A DNA stretch of 64,000 nucleotides from Collinsella sp. BG-O-102 (GTDB taxonomy: Bacteria > Actinomycetota > Coriobacteriia > Coriobacteriales > Coriobacteriaceae): assembly GCF_023656745.1 (NCBI RefSeq), contig NZ_JAMOKO010000001.1, positions 1-64,000 of the forward strand, read 5' to 3'. Below, in pieces: positions 43,976 through 53,857 of the stretch. The notes beneath the pieces are model-generated. The model saw only the letters and a program-made list of their open reading frames with translations, made no database searches and was not told the DNA's origin. How positions within the stretch are numbered: the first letter of the stretch is position 1; each line of letters begins with the position of its first letter. The position numbers were made by a program, and so were the translations under genes.

Positions 43976-43986
43976 AACAATCTGTT
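43976..43986. promoter_or_regulatory. second, weaker TetR-type operator half
   Basis: AACAATCTGTT matches the centre of the perfect palindrome at 44042-44062 (AACAGTCTGTT) with one change. It lies 66 bases upstream, before the terminator. Confidence 0.4.
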
Positions 43987-43996
43987 GGTGCATTCG

Positions 43997-44029
43997 GCGG
44001 CTGCTGAAGCGTTTCGGCAGCCGCTTTTT
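43997..44029 (+). terminator. intrinsic terminator after the DUF2798 gene
   Basis: GCGGCTGC and GCAGCCGC with an inner GAA/TTC form a stem, followed by TTTTTA. Confidence 0.8.
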
Positions 44030-44041
44030 ATACGGAGTTTA

Positions 44042-44062
44042 AATACAACAGTCTGTTGTATT
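44042..44062. promoter_or_regulatory. perfect 21-bp palindromic operator upstream of the activase gene
   Basis: AATACAACAG and CTGTTGTATT are exact inverted arms around a central T. It lies 50 bases before the activase start codon, a position expected for a TetR-family repressor. The TetR gene is the last gene of the same unit, so autoregulation is likely. AAAATGCG... following bases hold no strong promoter match. Confidence 0.72.
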
Positions 44063-44111
44063 ACGTAGAGTGGTATATCTCTAGCGGGAAAAATGCGAGA
44101 GACGGAGCATT

Positions 44112-47100
44112 ATGGCGTTGCTAGTAGGACTGGACGTAGGGTCGACGACGACCAAAGTTTACGCGATGCACGAGGATATGACCGAGGCGTGGTGGGGATA
44201 TCGCCGCCACGGGGCGTGTCAGACAGCGAGCGTGCGCGCCATGCTCGGCGAGCTCGCCGAGCGCTTTCCCCATGAGTCACTGCGCGTTGCGGTGACCGGC
44301 TCGGGTGCGCGCGATATCGCGACCGCGCTGGGCGCCTCGTACGTTCAGGAGGTGGTCGCCAACGCGCTCGCGATCAGCAGGTTCTATCCGCAGACGCGCT
44401 GCGCCATCGAGCTGGGCGGCCAAGACGCCAAGATGATCTTCTTCCGCACCAACGATAAGGGAGACATCGAGGTTGCCGACATGCGCATGAACGGCTCGTG
44501 CGCAGGCGGTACCGGTGCATTTATCGACGAGATGGCAAAGCTCATGGGGGTCGGCACCGAATCGGGCGAGTTCGAGCAGCTCGCAAGCCGGGGAACGACC
44601 GTCCACGAGGTCTCGGGCCGCTGCGGCGTGTACGCAAAGACCGATATCCAGCCGCTGCTCAACGAGGGCATTCCTACCACCGACCTGGCGCTTTCGGCGC
44701 TTCACGCGGTCGCCCGCCAAACGATCGGCGGTCTGGCCCAGGGTATCGACATCGAGCCGCCGGTAATCTTCGAGGGCGGTACGCTCGCCTACAACCCCAC
44801 ACTGGTCCGCGTGTTCCGGGAGCAACTGAATCTATCGGACGATCAGGTTATCGTCCCGCGCGATCCGCAGATCATGGTCGCGCGCGGTGCCGCCCTGTCG
44901 CTGACCGACATGTTCGCATCGTCCCAACCGATCGACCTTCCCGACGCTTTTGTCCGGCTGGATAAGCTCGAGACGGTCGCGCCCGCAAGCGGGGAGGGAC
45001 GTCTTGCCCAGCCCTTTTTTGCCACACCTGCCGAGCAGGCGGATTTTACGGCACGCCATGGCAAAGAGACGCCGGCAAAGGGTCCGGATGCGTATGCGCC
45101 CGGAGAGACGGTGCGTGTGGCGCTCGGTATCGATTCGGGGAGCACGACGACCAAGTTCGCCCTGGTCGATGAGGCGGGTGAGCTTGTCGATTCGTTCTAC
45201 GCGTCTAATAACGGCAGACCGCTCGACGTCGCCCAACAGGGTCTTGTCAGCTTGAAGAACCGCTGGGAGACAGCGGGAGTCACGCTTGCGATCGATGCCG
45301 TGGGCACCACGGGATACGGCGAGGAGCTTTTCGCGCGCGCGTTCCACGCCGACTACCATACGGTCGAGACGGTCGCGCACGCCCGCGCCGCGTGCGCATG
45401 CGTTCCCGATGCGACCTTCGTGCTCGACATCGGCGGACAGGATATGAAGGCCATCTGGCTCAACCACGGCGTGCTGACCGATATCGTCGTCAACGAGGCG
45501 TGCTCTGCGGGCTGCGGCTCGTTCCTCGAGGGTTTTGCCAAAAACCTCGGAATAGCCGTTGAGGATATCGCGACCGAGGCATTTTCGTCCAAAGCCCCCG
45601 CCGTTCTCGGCAGCCGCTGCACGGTGTTCATGAACAGCAGCGTCGTTTCCGAGCAGCGGCGCGGTAAGGGTCCGGGCGACATCATGGCCGGTCTCTGCCG
45701 CTCGATTATCGAGAACGTGTTCACCAAGGTCATTCGCGTTTCAAATCTCAACCGTCTGGGCGACAAAGTCGTCGTCCAGGGCGGCACGTTCCGAAACGAC
45801 GCGGTGCTGCGCGCATTCGAGCAGTATCTGGGCAAACCCGTCACGCGTGCGCCCCACCCGGGGCTGATGGGCGCTATCGGTATCGCCCTGCTCGCGCGCG
45901 AGGAATGCCGCAAGGGCGACGCCGGCACGTCGTTTATCGGGCTCGATGCCGTGGAGCGCTTCGAGCATCGCGAGTTCGGCGGCGTTACCTGCCGTCGGTG
46001 CAACAACCGCTGCCAGCGCGCGGTCGTGGCATTTGGCGACGGCTCGCTTTACGTCACGGGCAATCGCTGCCCGCGCGGCGGCGCCATCTCATGGGATGAG
46101 CTCGTGCGCGAGGTTCCCGCGGCGGAGGAGCTGCGTCCGCAGGGTGCTTGCGAGGCACAGGCACCCGGCACGGGGCGCGACCGGACCGCGGCTGCCCCCA
46201 ATCTCTTTGTCGACCGCGAGAAGCTGCTGTTCGAGTCGTACCCCACGGTTCCCGTCAGCGGGGGGCGCGATGTCACGATCGGCATTCCCCGTGTGCTCGA
46301 GTTCTGGGACACCATGCCGTTCTGGTCGACGTTCTTCAGCACGCTCGGCTTTAAGGTGCGCGTCTCGGGACGCAGCACCAAGGCGATGTACGAGCGCGGT
46401 CTGGCGCACGTCACATCCGACACCGTGTGCTTCCCGGCCAAGCTCGTCCACGGGCACATCCGCAATCTCGTCGACGCCGGCGTCGACCGCATCTTCATGC
46501 CCATCATCACGACGGTGCCCACCGAAAACACCGCCTCTACCAGCGAGTGGATGTGCGCCGTCGTAAAGGGATACCCCTACGTGATGCGCAATTCCGATAA
46601 CCCGGAGGAGCGTTTCGGCGTTCCGTTCGATACGCCGCTGTTCCACTGGTACGACGAGGGCGACCGAAACCGCCAGCTCAAGGCGTGGTGCAAGGAGACC
46701 TTCGATATCGATGCCGACCTGGTTGCCAAGGCGACCGAGCAGGCGGACCGCGCGCAGGAGACGTTTGAGAACCAGCTGCAGCTGCGCGGCAGGCAGGTGC
46801 TCGAGAACGTGCACGAGGACGGCGGCTACGCGGTGGTGATCGCTTCGCGCCCGTACCACAACGACCCGCTGGTCAACCATGGGCTGCCCAAGCTCTTCTC
46901 TGAGCGCGGCATCCCCGTGCTGACGCCCGATGCGGTGCCGGGGGTCTGCAACGTCGATCTTTCCAACAGCCGCATCGACATCGTGAACAACTATCATGCG
47001 CGCATGCTGTCGTGCGCGGTCATCGTCGCATCGACGCCCGAGCTCGAGCTCGTGCAGATGGGCAGCTTCGGCTGCGGCCACGATGCGTATCTCACCGACG

Positions 47101-48551
47101 AGATCGCGCGCATGATGGGCGAGATGGGCTCCAAGGTTCCGATGATGATCAAGCTCGATGAGAGCGACGTCGCCGGTCCCATGGGCATTCGCGTGCGTTC
47201 GTTTATCGAGTCGGTCAACCGTCGTCGCGCGGAGGAGCGTGCCGAGGGCGCCCGGGTGCACGCGGTCCATCCGCTCGACGACCCGTATAAGGTCAAGTAC
47301 ACCAAGCGCGACCGGCACGACAAGATCGCGCTGGTCCCCAACACCTCCCATGCGTTCTGCAGGCTCATGACCGCGGCGATGCGCAATCAGGGCGTGCGCG
47401 CCGAGGCCCTTGATATCGGGCGCGAGGATGCCATCCGCCTGGGCAAACGCTATGTGCACAACGACATCTGCTTCCCCGCGCAAATCGTGATCGGCGAGGC
47501 GCTCGCGGCACTCGAGAGCGGTAAGTACGACCCGCACGACGTCGCCGTGGTGACTGGCAAGTATATCGGCGACTGCCGCCTGACGCACTACATGCCCCTG
47601 CTGCGCCGCGCGCTCGACGACGCGGGATACGACTATGTCCCGGTGCTCACCAACGACGACGTCGATGCCCACAATGCGCATCCGGGCTTCAAGCTCGGCC
47701 TTGGCCCGAGCATCCAGATCGCCTACGGTCTTCCCATGATCGATGCCCTCGAGGCCATGCTTAGGCGCATCCGTCCCTACGAGCTCGAGAAGGGCGCGGC
47801 GGACGCTGCGTTCGACCGCGCGCTCGATGAGGTTATCGAGGGCATGGAGCGCTCCGGGCTGAGAGGCCAGGCGACGGGCTTCAAACGCGCGCTTGCGATC
47901 ATGGACGCCGTTCCGTACGACCGCTCGAACCCGCATCCGACCGTTCTCATCGTGGGCGAGTACCTGCTCAATTTCCATCTCGGCGCCAACCACGAGATCG
48001 AGCGCTACCTCGAGGACAACGGGCTCGAGGTCATCGAGGCGCGCATGACCGACGTGATCCGCAAGACCTATTTCTACAAGCATGCGCAGTCGCGCGAGTT
48101 CCACGTCGACCTGTCGCTGCCCGAAAAGGCCTGGTACGCCACGGCGGACAACCTGTTCGAGCTCGCGCACGACCGTTGCGACCGCCTGGGCGCGGCGAGC
48201 CCGCTCTACGAGCCGCCGACGCGCATGCCCGAGCTCGTGCGCGCGAGCGATAAGATCCTGCACCATACGTTCGATGCGGGCGAGGGCGTGCTGATTCCGG
48301 CGGAGATTCTCGAGCACGCCAAGCGCGGCTGCCGCAACTTCGTGATCCTGCAGCCGTTCGGGTGTCTGCCCAACCATGTCGTGGGGCGCGGGCTCATCCA
48401 TGCGCTCAAGAAGCAGTATCCCACGGCGCAGTTCCTACCGCTCGACTACGATCCCGACGTGAGCTTCGCCAACGTGGAGAACCGTCTTCAGATGCTCATC
48501 ATGAACGCCAAGGCGCAGGGGTGCGGTGAGGCGCATGGCGAGACCGCGTAA
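44112..48551 (+). CDS. giant acyl-CoA dehydratase activase (duplicated BadF/HgdC ATPase plus HgdB-like region)
   Basis: The 1479-residue protein has two ASKHA/BadF ATPase domains: residues 1-260 (GLDVGSTTTKVYA, ELGGQDAKMIF, NGSCAGGTGAFIDEMA) and 335-610 (GIDSGSTTTKFAL, DIGGQDMKAIW, NEACSAGCGSFLEGF). Both cysteine patterns that bind the [4Fe-4S] cluster of HgdC-type activators are present. A CRRCNNRCQRA stretch near 640 adds four cysteines. Residues 700-1470 resemble DUF2229 and the 2-hydroxyacyl-CoA dehydratase D family (DTVCFPAKLVHGHI, NDICFPAQIVIGEAL). Such proteins use ATP to drive low-potential electrons. It is followed by a tetR with 17 bases of overlap. Confidence 0.9.
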   Translation: MALLVGLDVGSTTTKVYAMHEDMTEAWWGYRRHGACQTASVRAMLGELAERFPHESLRVAVTGSGARDIATALGASYVQEVVANALAISRFYPQTRCAIELGGQDAKMIFFRTNDKGDIEVADMRMNGSCAGGTGAFIDEMAKLMGVGTESGEFEQLASRGTTVHEVSGRCGVYAKTDIQPLLNEGIPTTDLALSALHAVARQTIGGLAQGIDIEPPVIFEGGTLAYNPTLVRVFREQLNLSDDQVIVPRDPQIMVARGAALSLTDMFASSQPIDLPDAFVRLDKLETVAPASGEGRLAQPFFATPAEQADFTARHGKETPAKGPDAYAPGETVRVALGIDSGSTTTKFALVDEAGELVDSFYASNNGRPLDVAQQGLVSLKNRWETAGVTLAIDAVGTTGYGEELFARAFHADYHTVETVAHARAACACVPDATFVLDIGGQDMKAIWLNHGVLTDIVVNEACSAGCGSFLEGFAKNLGIAVEDIATEAFSSKAPAVLGSRCTVFMNSSVVSEQRRGKGPGDIMAGLCRSIIENVFTKVIRVSNLNRLGDKVVVQGGTFRNDAVLRAFEQYLGKPVTRAPHPGLMGAIGIALLAREECRKGDAGTSFIGLDAVERFEHREFGGVTCRRCNNRCQRAVVAFGDGSLYVTGNRCPRGGAISWDELVREVPAAEELRPQGACEAQAPGTGRDRTAAAPNLFVDREKLLFESYPTVPVSGGRDVTIGIPRVLEFWDTMPFWSTFFSTLGFKVRVSGRSTKAMYERGLAHVTSDTVCFPAKLVHGHIRNLVDAGVDRIFMPIITTVPTENTASTSEWMCAVVKGYPYVMRNSDNPEERFGVPFDTPLFHWYDEGDRNRQLKAWCKETFDIDADLVAKATEQADRAQETFENQLQLRGRQVLENVHEDGGYAVVIASRPYHNDPLVNHGLPKLFSERGIPVLTPDAVPGVCNVDLSNSRIDIVNNYHARMLSCAVIVASTPELELVQMGSFGCGHDAYLTDEIARMMGEMGSKVPMMIKLDESDVAGPMGIRVRSFIESVNRRRAEERAEGARVHAVHPLDDPYKVKYTKRDRHDKIALVPNTSHAFCRLMTAAMRNQGVRAEALDIGREDAIRLGKRYVHNDICFPAQIVIGEALAALESGKYDPHDVAVVTGKYIGDCRLTHYMPLLRRALDDAGYDYVPVLTNDDVDAHNAHPGFKLGLGPSIQIAYGLPMIDALEAMLRRIRPYELEKGAADAAFDRALDEVIEGMERSGLRGQATGFKRALAIMDAVPYDRSNPHPTVLIVGEYLLNFHLGANHEIERYLEDNGLEVIEARMTDVIRKTYFYKHAQSREFHVDLSLPEKAWYATADNLFELAHDRCDRLGAASPLYEPPTRMPELVRASDKILHHTFDAGEGVLIPAEILEHAKRGCRNFVILQPFGCLPNHVVGRGLIHALKKQYPTAQFLPLDYDPDVSFANVENRLQMLIMNAKAQGCGEAHGETA

Positions 48552-49224
48552 GGACGCCGATGCGCCCGATGCACGCACCCGTATCATCGAGGCGTTTTGG
48601 GAGCTCATCGAGAACAACAGCATCTTCGAGCTGTCGGTTGGCGAGGTGACCCGCGCCGCCCAGTGCAATCGCGGAACGTTTTACTACTATTTTCACGATT
48701 TCGATGAACTCGTCGCCATCGCCATAGCCCAGCTGCTGCAGGATAACGAGCTCATCACCGATGCCCTCTGGCATTTTTCGAGCGAGGGCGACCTTTCGGC
48801 GTTCGACCGGCGCGACGTCCGCTGCCTGCTGCGGCGCATCGTCATCACCATGAGGGCGGGTGCCGCCGAGCAGGTCGTGCAGGGCATCCATACGATCATC
48901 ATCGACCGCGTGAGAGAGATCGTCCACCCCGACGGAGAAGAGCTCAAGGCAGATTCGAGCTTTGCGGTGGGCTTTCTGGTCTCGGGCATCATGGGCTTTG
49001 TGATGGCGGTCGGCTTTGCCCGGGAGGGCGGCGAGGAGATAGACCTCGAGCAGCCGGGGGACAGCGCGTGCGCGTACCTGAGGGCGGTCGCCATGCAGAC
49101 GGTGGAAACGGTCGCGCAAGTCGAGGGCGTCGATACATCCGAGCTGCTCGAACGCGTCTCCAAGGAGGCCGATGCCTATCGCGCATCGCGTGCGACGAGT
49201 CCCGACGTGGTGAAAGACGCCTAG
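48535..49224 (+). CDS. TetR/AcrR family transcriptional regulator
   Basis: The 229-residue protein begins with a TetR helix-turn-helix (about 12-60): RTRIIEAFWELIENNSIFEL then TRAAQCNRGTFYYYFHDFDE. The C-terminal ligand domain (about 70-200) has no recognised ligand motif. ATG 48535 overlaps the activase gene by 17 bases, so the regulator is translated with it. The palindrome at 44042-44062 is the likely operator, giving feedback on the whole unit. The signal sensed is unknown. Confidence 0.9.
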   Translation: MARPRKDADAPDARTRIIEAFWELIENNSIFELSVGEVTRAAQCNRGTFYYYFHDFDELVAIAIAQLLQDNELITDALWHFSSEGDLSAFDRRDVRCLLRRIVITMRAGAAEQVVQGIHTIIIDRVREIVHPDGEELKADSSFAVGFLVSGIMGFVMAVGFAREGGEEIDLEQPGDSACAYLRAVAMQTVETVAQVEGVDTSELLERVSKEADAYRASRATSPDVVKDA

Positions 49225-49357
49225 GGTTTCTCTTGCGGGGCGCCTGTCGCGCATCGCGCGGTGAGTCCCGCGATGCGGTCATAACCTGCATTCATGTGAG
49301 CCGGGTTTATAGATATTCCTCCAGCTGTTAACATAGACAACCTGTGGGTAAAGAGAC

Positions 49358-49385
49358 AAAAGCGCCGCCGACGGGCGGGCGTTTT
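49358..49385 (+). terminator. weak terminator before clpC
   Basis: AAAAGCGCC can pair with GGGCGTTTT if one base bulges; a T-run follows. It could end the activase-tetR transcript. Confidence 0.35.
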
Positions 49386-49416
49386 GATTTCGATGAACTC
49401 ATGTAAGGAAACGAGC

Positions 49417-52059
49417 ATGTTAGATAGATTTACCGATCGAGCGCGCAAGGTCATGTCGATGGCCAAACAGGAGGCGCTCGATCTGCACTCAAATAAGGTG
49501 GGCACCGAGCACCTGCTGCTCGCACTCGCCAAGGAGGACGAGGGCATCGCTGCCGAGGCGCTGCGCTCGCTTGATATCTCCTACGACGACATCATGGACA
49601 CCCTCAAGGAGGTCCAGACCACGGTTCCCGAGCCCAGCGAGGAGACCGAGGCTGCCAAGCTTGCCTTTACGCCGCTCGTCATTAGCGTGATGGAGCGCTC
49701 CTTCCGCGTGGCACGTGAGAACAACCAGACCTACGTGTCGACCGAGCACTTGCTGATTGGCATCGTCGAAGAGGGTAACGGCATGGCCATGGACATCCTC
49801 ATGCGCCTGGGTGTGTCGTCCGCCTCCATCAAAAAGGCTATCGAGAAACTTACCGCCAAGGACCAGGACAAGAAGCGTCCGCTCGCCGGCGCCGGTGCCG
49901 GGCGTCCCGGTGCGGGCCTGCCGTTCTTTAGCGGCTCGGACGCGTCGCAGCAAAAGGGGAGCGGCACCGATACGCTTAAGCAGTTCGCCACCAACCTTAC
50001 GCAGAAGGCGCGCGACGGCGAGCTCGACCCTGTAATTGGTCGCGAAAAGGAAGTCCAGCGTATGATGGAGATCCTTTCGCGTCGCACCAAGAACAATCCG
50101 CTTATCTTGGGCGACCCCGGCGTGGGCAAGACGGCCATCGTCGAGGGTCTGGCTCAGCAGATTGCAGCTGGCAACGTGCCCGAGAACCTTATGAACCAGA
50201 ACATCTGGACGCTCGACCTGCCGGGCCTCGTTGCGGGCGCCAAGTATCGCGGTGAGTTTGAGGAGCGCCTCAAGAACGTGATCCAGGAGGCCACCGAAGC
50301 TGACGACGTCATCCTGTTTATTGACGAGATGCACACCATCATCGGTGCCGGCTCTGCCGAGGGCTCCATCGACGCGAGCTCCATGCTCAAGCCCGTGCTC
50401 GCGCGCGGTGCCTTCCAGATTATCGGCGCCACCACGGCCGAGGAATTCCGCAAGTACCTCACCAAGGACCCGGCCTTCGAGCGTCGCTTCCAGACCATCG
50501 ATGTCGAGGAGCCGAGCGTCGAGGACACGGTCAAGATCCTGACCGCGCTCAAGCCGCGCTACGAGGAGCACCACCATGTGCGCTATACGCAGGGTGCTAT
50601 CGAGGCCGCCGCGAACCTCTCCGACCGCTACATCCAGGATCGCTTCCTGCCCGATAAGGCCATCGACCTCATTGACGAGGCCGGCGCCCGCGCCCGCATC
50701 GCCGCCAACCGCGCGCCCGAGCCGGTGCGCGAGGCCGAGCATCGCGTGGAGGAGCTTAAGGCCGCCGCGCAGGAGGCCACCGAGAGCGACGACATGAACA
50801 AGGCCGCCGAGATCACCGAGCAGCAAAAGGCTGCCGAGATTGAGCTCGCCGAGGCCAAGGCTGCCTGGACCGCCGAGCTCGACGCCAGCCCGCTCACCAT
50901 CGATGTCTCCCAGATTGCCGACATCGTGTCCGTGACCTCGGGCGTGCCGGTGTCCTCGCTCACCGAGAGCGAGAGCCGCCGCCTGCTGCAGGCCGAAAGC
51001 GTGCTCAAGACGCGCATCATCGGTCAGGACGAGGCCGTCGAGGCCGTTGCCAAGGCCGTGCGCCGCAGCCGCTCGCCGCTCAAGGACCCGCGTCGCCCCG
51101 GCGGCAGCTTTATCTTCCTGGGCCCCACCGGCACGGGCAAAACCGAGCTCGCCAAGACGCTCGCCGAGTATCTCTTTGGCAGCAAGGACGCGCTCATCAG
51201 CTTCGATATGTCGGAGTTTGGCAGTGAGTTCGAGGTCTCCAAGCTCATCGGTAGCCCCCCGGGCTATGTGGGCCACGACGAGGGCGGCCAGCTCACCAAG
51301 GCCGTTCGTCGTCACCCGTACTCGGTCGTGCTGTTCGACGAGATCGAGAAGGCGCACCCCGATATCTTCAACATCTTGCTGCAGGTGCTGGAGGAGGGCC
51401 GCCTGACCGATAGCCAGGGCAAGACGGTCGACTTCCGCAACACCGTGATCATCATGACGTCCAACGTGGGCGCCCGCGAGATTGCGCAGGATGCGAGCGT
51501 TGGCTTTGGCACCACCGGCGAGCAGGGTCTCACGTCGAGTGAGATCCGTGGTCGCGCGATGGGCGAGCTCAAGCGCCTGTTCCGCCCCGAGCTGCTCAAC
51601 CGTATCGACGACATTGTGGTGTTCCAGAAGCTCTCGGGCGAGAATCTCACCAAGATCGCGCACCTGCTGGTGGACGACCTGCGTCAGCGTTTGATTGCCA
51701 ACGGCATGAACATCAAGCTCACCGATGCGGCCTATGACAAGATCGTGGCCGAGGGCACCGACCTCACCAACGGTGCGCGTCCGCTGCGCCGCGCCATTCA
51801 AAAGCTCATCGAGGACCCGCTGTCCGAGGAGCTCCTGGCCGGCGAGTGGGGCGAGGGCGATACCGTCCTGTGCGACGTGGCCGATGGCAAGTTTGTCTTT
51901 AGCCGCGGCACGGGCGAGATCCCGGCACCGCGTCCGGCGGGCACGCTTGGTGGCGATACCGCCCCGGCGGTACCGCACACCGGCAACGCCGCGCCCGTGA
52001 GCGGCGGCGTGACCTCGGGCCCCGGCGGCATGATGCAAGCCGGTTCCGGCGCGCTGTAG
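49417..52059 (+). CDS. clpC: ATP-dependent Clp protease ATPase subunit ClpC
   Basis: The 880-residue Hsp100 unfoldase has two N-terminal Clp repeats (about 1-140). AAA-1 has Walker [12 protein letters not shown] and [13 protein letters not shown] coiled-coil linker follows (about 430-490). AAA-2 has GPTGTGKTE and [14 protein letters not shown] Gly-Pro-Ala-rich tail of about 45 residues closes it. It feeds substrates to ClpP. ATG 49417 ([13 protein letters not shown]) matches homologues and follows TAAGGA; a frame from 49384 is longer but unsupported. No CtsR heptads or HAIR site was seen upstream. Confidence 0.96.
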   Translation: MLDRFTDRARKVMSMAKQEALDLHSNKVGTEHLLLALAKEDEGIAAEALRSLDISYDDIMDTLKEVQTTVPEPSEETEAAKLAFTPLVISVMERSFRVARENNQTYVSTEHLLIGIVEEGNGMAMDILMRLGVSSASIKKAIEKLTAKDQDKKRPLAGAGAGRPGAGLPFFSGSDASQQKGSGTDTLKQFATNLTQKARDGELDPVIGREKEVQRMMEILSRRTKNNPLILGDPGVGKTAIVEGLAQQIAAGNVPENLMNQNIWTLDLPGLVAGAKYRGEFEERLKNVIQEATEADDVILFIDEMHTIIGAGSAEGSIDASSMLKPVLARGAFQIIGATTAEEFRKYLTKDPAFERRFQTIDVEEPSVEDTVKILTALKPRYEEHHHVRYTQGAIEAAANLSDRYIQDRFLPDKAIDLIDEAGARARIAANRAPEPVREAEHRVEELKAAAQEATESDDMNKAAEITEQQKAAEIELAEAKAAWTAELDASPLTIDVSQIADIVSVTSGVPVSSLTESESRRLLQAESVLKTRIIGQDEAVEAVAKAVRRSRSPLKDPRRPGGSFIFLGPTGTGKTELAKTLAEYLFGSKDALISFDMSEFGSEFEVSKLIGSPPGYVGHDEGGQLTKAVRRHPYSVVLFDEIEKAHPDIFNILLQVLEEGRLTDSQGKTVDFRNTVIIMTSNVGAREIAQDASVGFGTTGEQGLTSSEIRGRAMGELKRLFRPELLNRIDDIVVFQKLSGENLTKIAHLLVDDLRQRLIANGMNIKLTDAAYDKIVAEGTDLTNGARPLRRAIQKLIEDPLSEELLAGEWGEGDTVLCDVADGKFVFSRGTGEIPAPRPAGTLGGDTAPAVPHTGNAAPVSGGVTSGPGGMMQAGSGAL

Positions 52060-52084
52060 GGCGTGGCGACAATTTGATACGCGC

Positions 52085-52119
52085 AATCGAGGCGCTCCGG
52101 AAAGGGCGCCTCGATTTGT
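52085..52119 (+). terminator. intrinsic terminator of clpC
   Basis: AATCGAGGCGC and GCGCCTCGATT form a perfect 11-base stem around a ten-base loop, with TTG following. Confidence 0.75.
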
Positions 52120-52273
52120 AGAGCTGCGGAAGTTGTGACCGTTACGCTATACGGTCCACCGTTAGCCGATGATGCGAGGGCGCTCGGCGTTTTCGACTGG
52201 TTTATGCACGCAAAGTCTGGGAATATACAAGTCGCATGTCTTACTGTCTAACCAGTTGCGCCAAGGAGGCACC

Positions 52274-53731
52274 ATGGACTACAAGATTACCGGCTACGAG
52301 CCCGCCCAGCTGTTCCATTTCTTTGAGGAGGTCAGCGCGATCCCCCGTGGGTCTGGCAACGAGAAGGGCATCAGCGATTTCCTGGTTGCGTTTGCCAAGG
52401 AGCGCGGTCTCGATGTGTACCAGGACGAGGTCTACAACGTCATCATTCGCAAGCCCGCATCTGCCGGTGCCGAGAATGCCCCGACCGTGATGCTGCAGGG
52501 CCACATCGATATGGTGTGCGACAAGTTGGGCTCCGTTGAGCACGACTTTACGACCGATGGTATCGACCTGGTCGTCAAGGACGGCGTCCTCACCGCTAAC
52601 GGCACCACTCTGGGCGCCGACAACGGTATTGCCGTCGCGCTTATGCTTACCGTGCTCAACGACGATTCGATTACCCATCCGGCCCTCGAGTGCGTGTTCA
52701 CCACCGACGAGGAGACTGGCCTGGTCGGCGCCGAGACGCTCGACAAGTCCCAGATTAGCGCCCGCACCATGATCAACCTTGACTCCGAGGAAGAGGGCGT
52801 TGCCACCGTCAGCTGTGCCGGCGGCGTCGTCGTTACCTACACCTGCCCGATCGCGCGCGAGCACAAGACCGGTAGCACCCTCACGCTCGACATCTCCGGC
52901 CTGCTGGGCGGCCACTCCGGCAGCGATATCAACCTGGAGCGCGGCAACGGCAACCTCATCATGGCCCGCATCATCGACCGCCTGATGGTTGCCGGCGAGC
53001 CCGCCATCGTTAGCTTTAACGGCGGCACCAAGGACAACGCCATCAACCGTGAGTGCAAGGCCGAGCTGGTCTACGCCGACCACGCTGCAGCCGAGGCCGC
53101 GGCCCAGATCGCAAAGGGCATCATCGCCGACGTTACTGCCGAGCTCGAGGTCTTCGACCCCGGCTTTACCTGCACGGTTGAGATTGCCGACAACACTGAG
53201 GTCGAGGCCATGGACGAAAAGTCCGCACTTGCCCTTATTCGCGCTCTGCGTCTTGCCCCCAACGGTGTGATCCGCCGCAATGTCGCCACCGACGGCTCCG
53301 TCGAGGTTTCCTCCAACATCGGCGTGGTTGCCACCTCTGACGACCAAGTCAAGATCATGCTGTCCCCGCGCTCCTCGATCACCTCGCTGCAGAACGAGTT
53401 CAAGGACCGCCTGCAGACGCTGGCCGATGTCCTGGGATTCGACGCCAAGTTTGAGTTCGAGTATCCCGGCTGGAGCTATGCCGAGCATTCGCCGGTCCGC
53501 GACATCTTTGTCGAGAGCTATCGCGAGCTCTTTGGCTCCGAGCTACGAATCGAGTCCATTCACGCCGGCCTTGAGTGCGGCCTGTTTGCCGAGGCCCTGC
53601 ACGGCCTGGACGCCATCGCCGTGGGCCCGACGCTCTCCGATGTCCACACCCCGGACGAGAGCATGGAGCTCGCTTCTGCCGAGCGCTTCTACGAGCTGCT
53701 CATCGACGTCCTCAAGCGCCTCGCTGCGTAA
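52274..53731 (+). CDS. pepD: aminoacyl-histidine dipeptidase (M20 family, PepD)
   Basis: The 485-residue metallopeptidase has EVSAIPRGSGNEKG at the start. The zinc-binding LQGHIDMVCDK, DNGIAVAL, and TDEETGLVGAETL with the catalytic Glu follow. NLDSEEEGVATVSCAGG and GLLGGHSGSDINLERGN are typical of PepD (carnosinase-like Xaa-His dipeptidase). ATG 52274 has AAGGAGG; longer frames are unsupported. Peptide breakdown is its likely cellular role. A hairpin separates it from the converging hipA. Confidence 0.93.
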   Translation: MDYKITGYEPAQLFHFFEEVSAIPRGSGNEKGISDFLVAFAKERGLDVYQDEVYNVIIRKPASAGAENAPTVMLQGHIDMVCDKLGSVEHDFTTDGIDLVVKDGVLTANGTTLGADNGIAVALMLTVLNDDSITHPALECVFTTDEETGLVGAETLDKSQISARTMINLDSEEEGVATVSCAGGVVVTYTCPIAREHKTGSTLTLDISGLLGGHSGSDINLERGNGNLIMARIIDRLMVAGEPAIVSFNGGTKDNAINRECKAELVYADHAAAEAAAQIAKGIIADVTAELEVFDPGFTCTVEIADNTEVEAMDEKSALALIRALRLAPNGVIRRNVATDGSVEVSSNIGVVATSDDQVKIMLSPRSSITSLQNEFKDRLQTLADVLGFDAKFEFEYPGWSYAEHSPVRDIFVESYRELFGSELRIESIHAGLECGLFAEALHGLDAIAVGPTLSDVHTPDESMELASAERFYELLIDVLKRLAA

Positions 53732-53786
53732 AGGTTGCGCTAGCAGCAGTCCGAGCCACGTGCTGGTGGATTGCAAATGACATTAT

Positions 53787-53833
53787 GAGAGGGGGCACCC
53801 GAGCTTTTGCGACGGGTGCCTCCTCTCTTCTTT
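53787..53833. terminator. terminator between pepD and hipA
   Basis: GAGAGGGGGCACCCG pairs with CGGGTGCCTCCTCTC with a single mismatch, followed by TTCTTTT. Confidence 0.82.
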
Positions 53834-53857
53834 TGGGAAATGGGAGATTACGGACAC

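Noticed and set aside
49225-49416. CtsR operator before clpC
   Set aside because: No paired GGTCAAA heptads are present.
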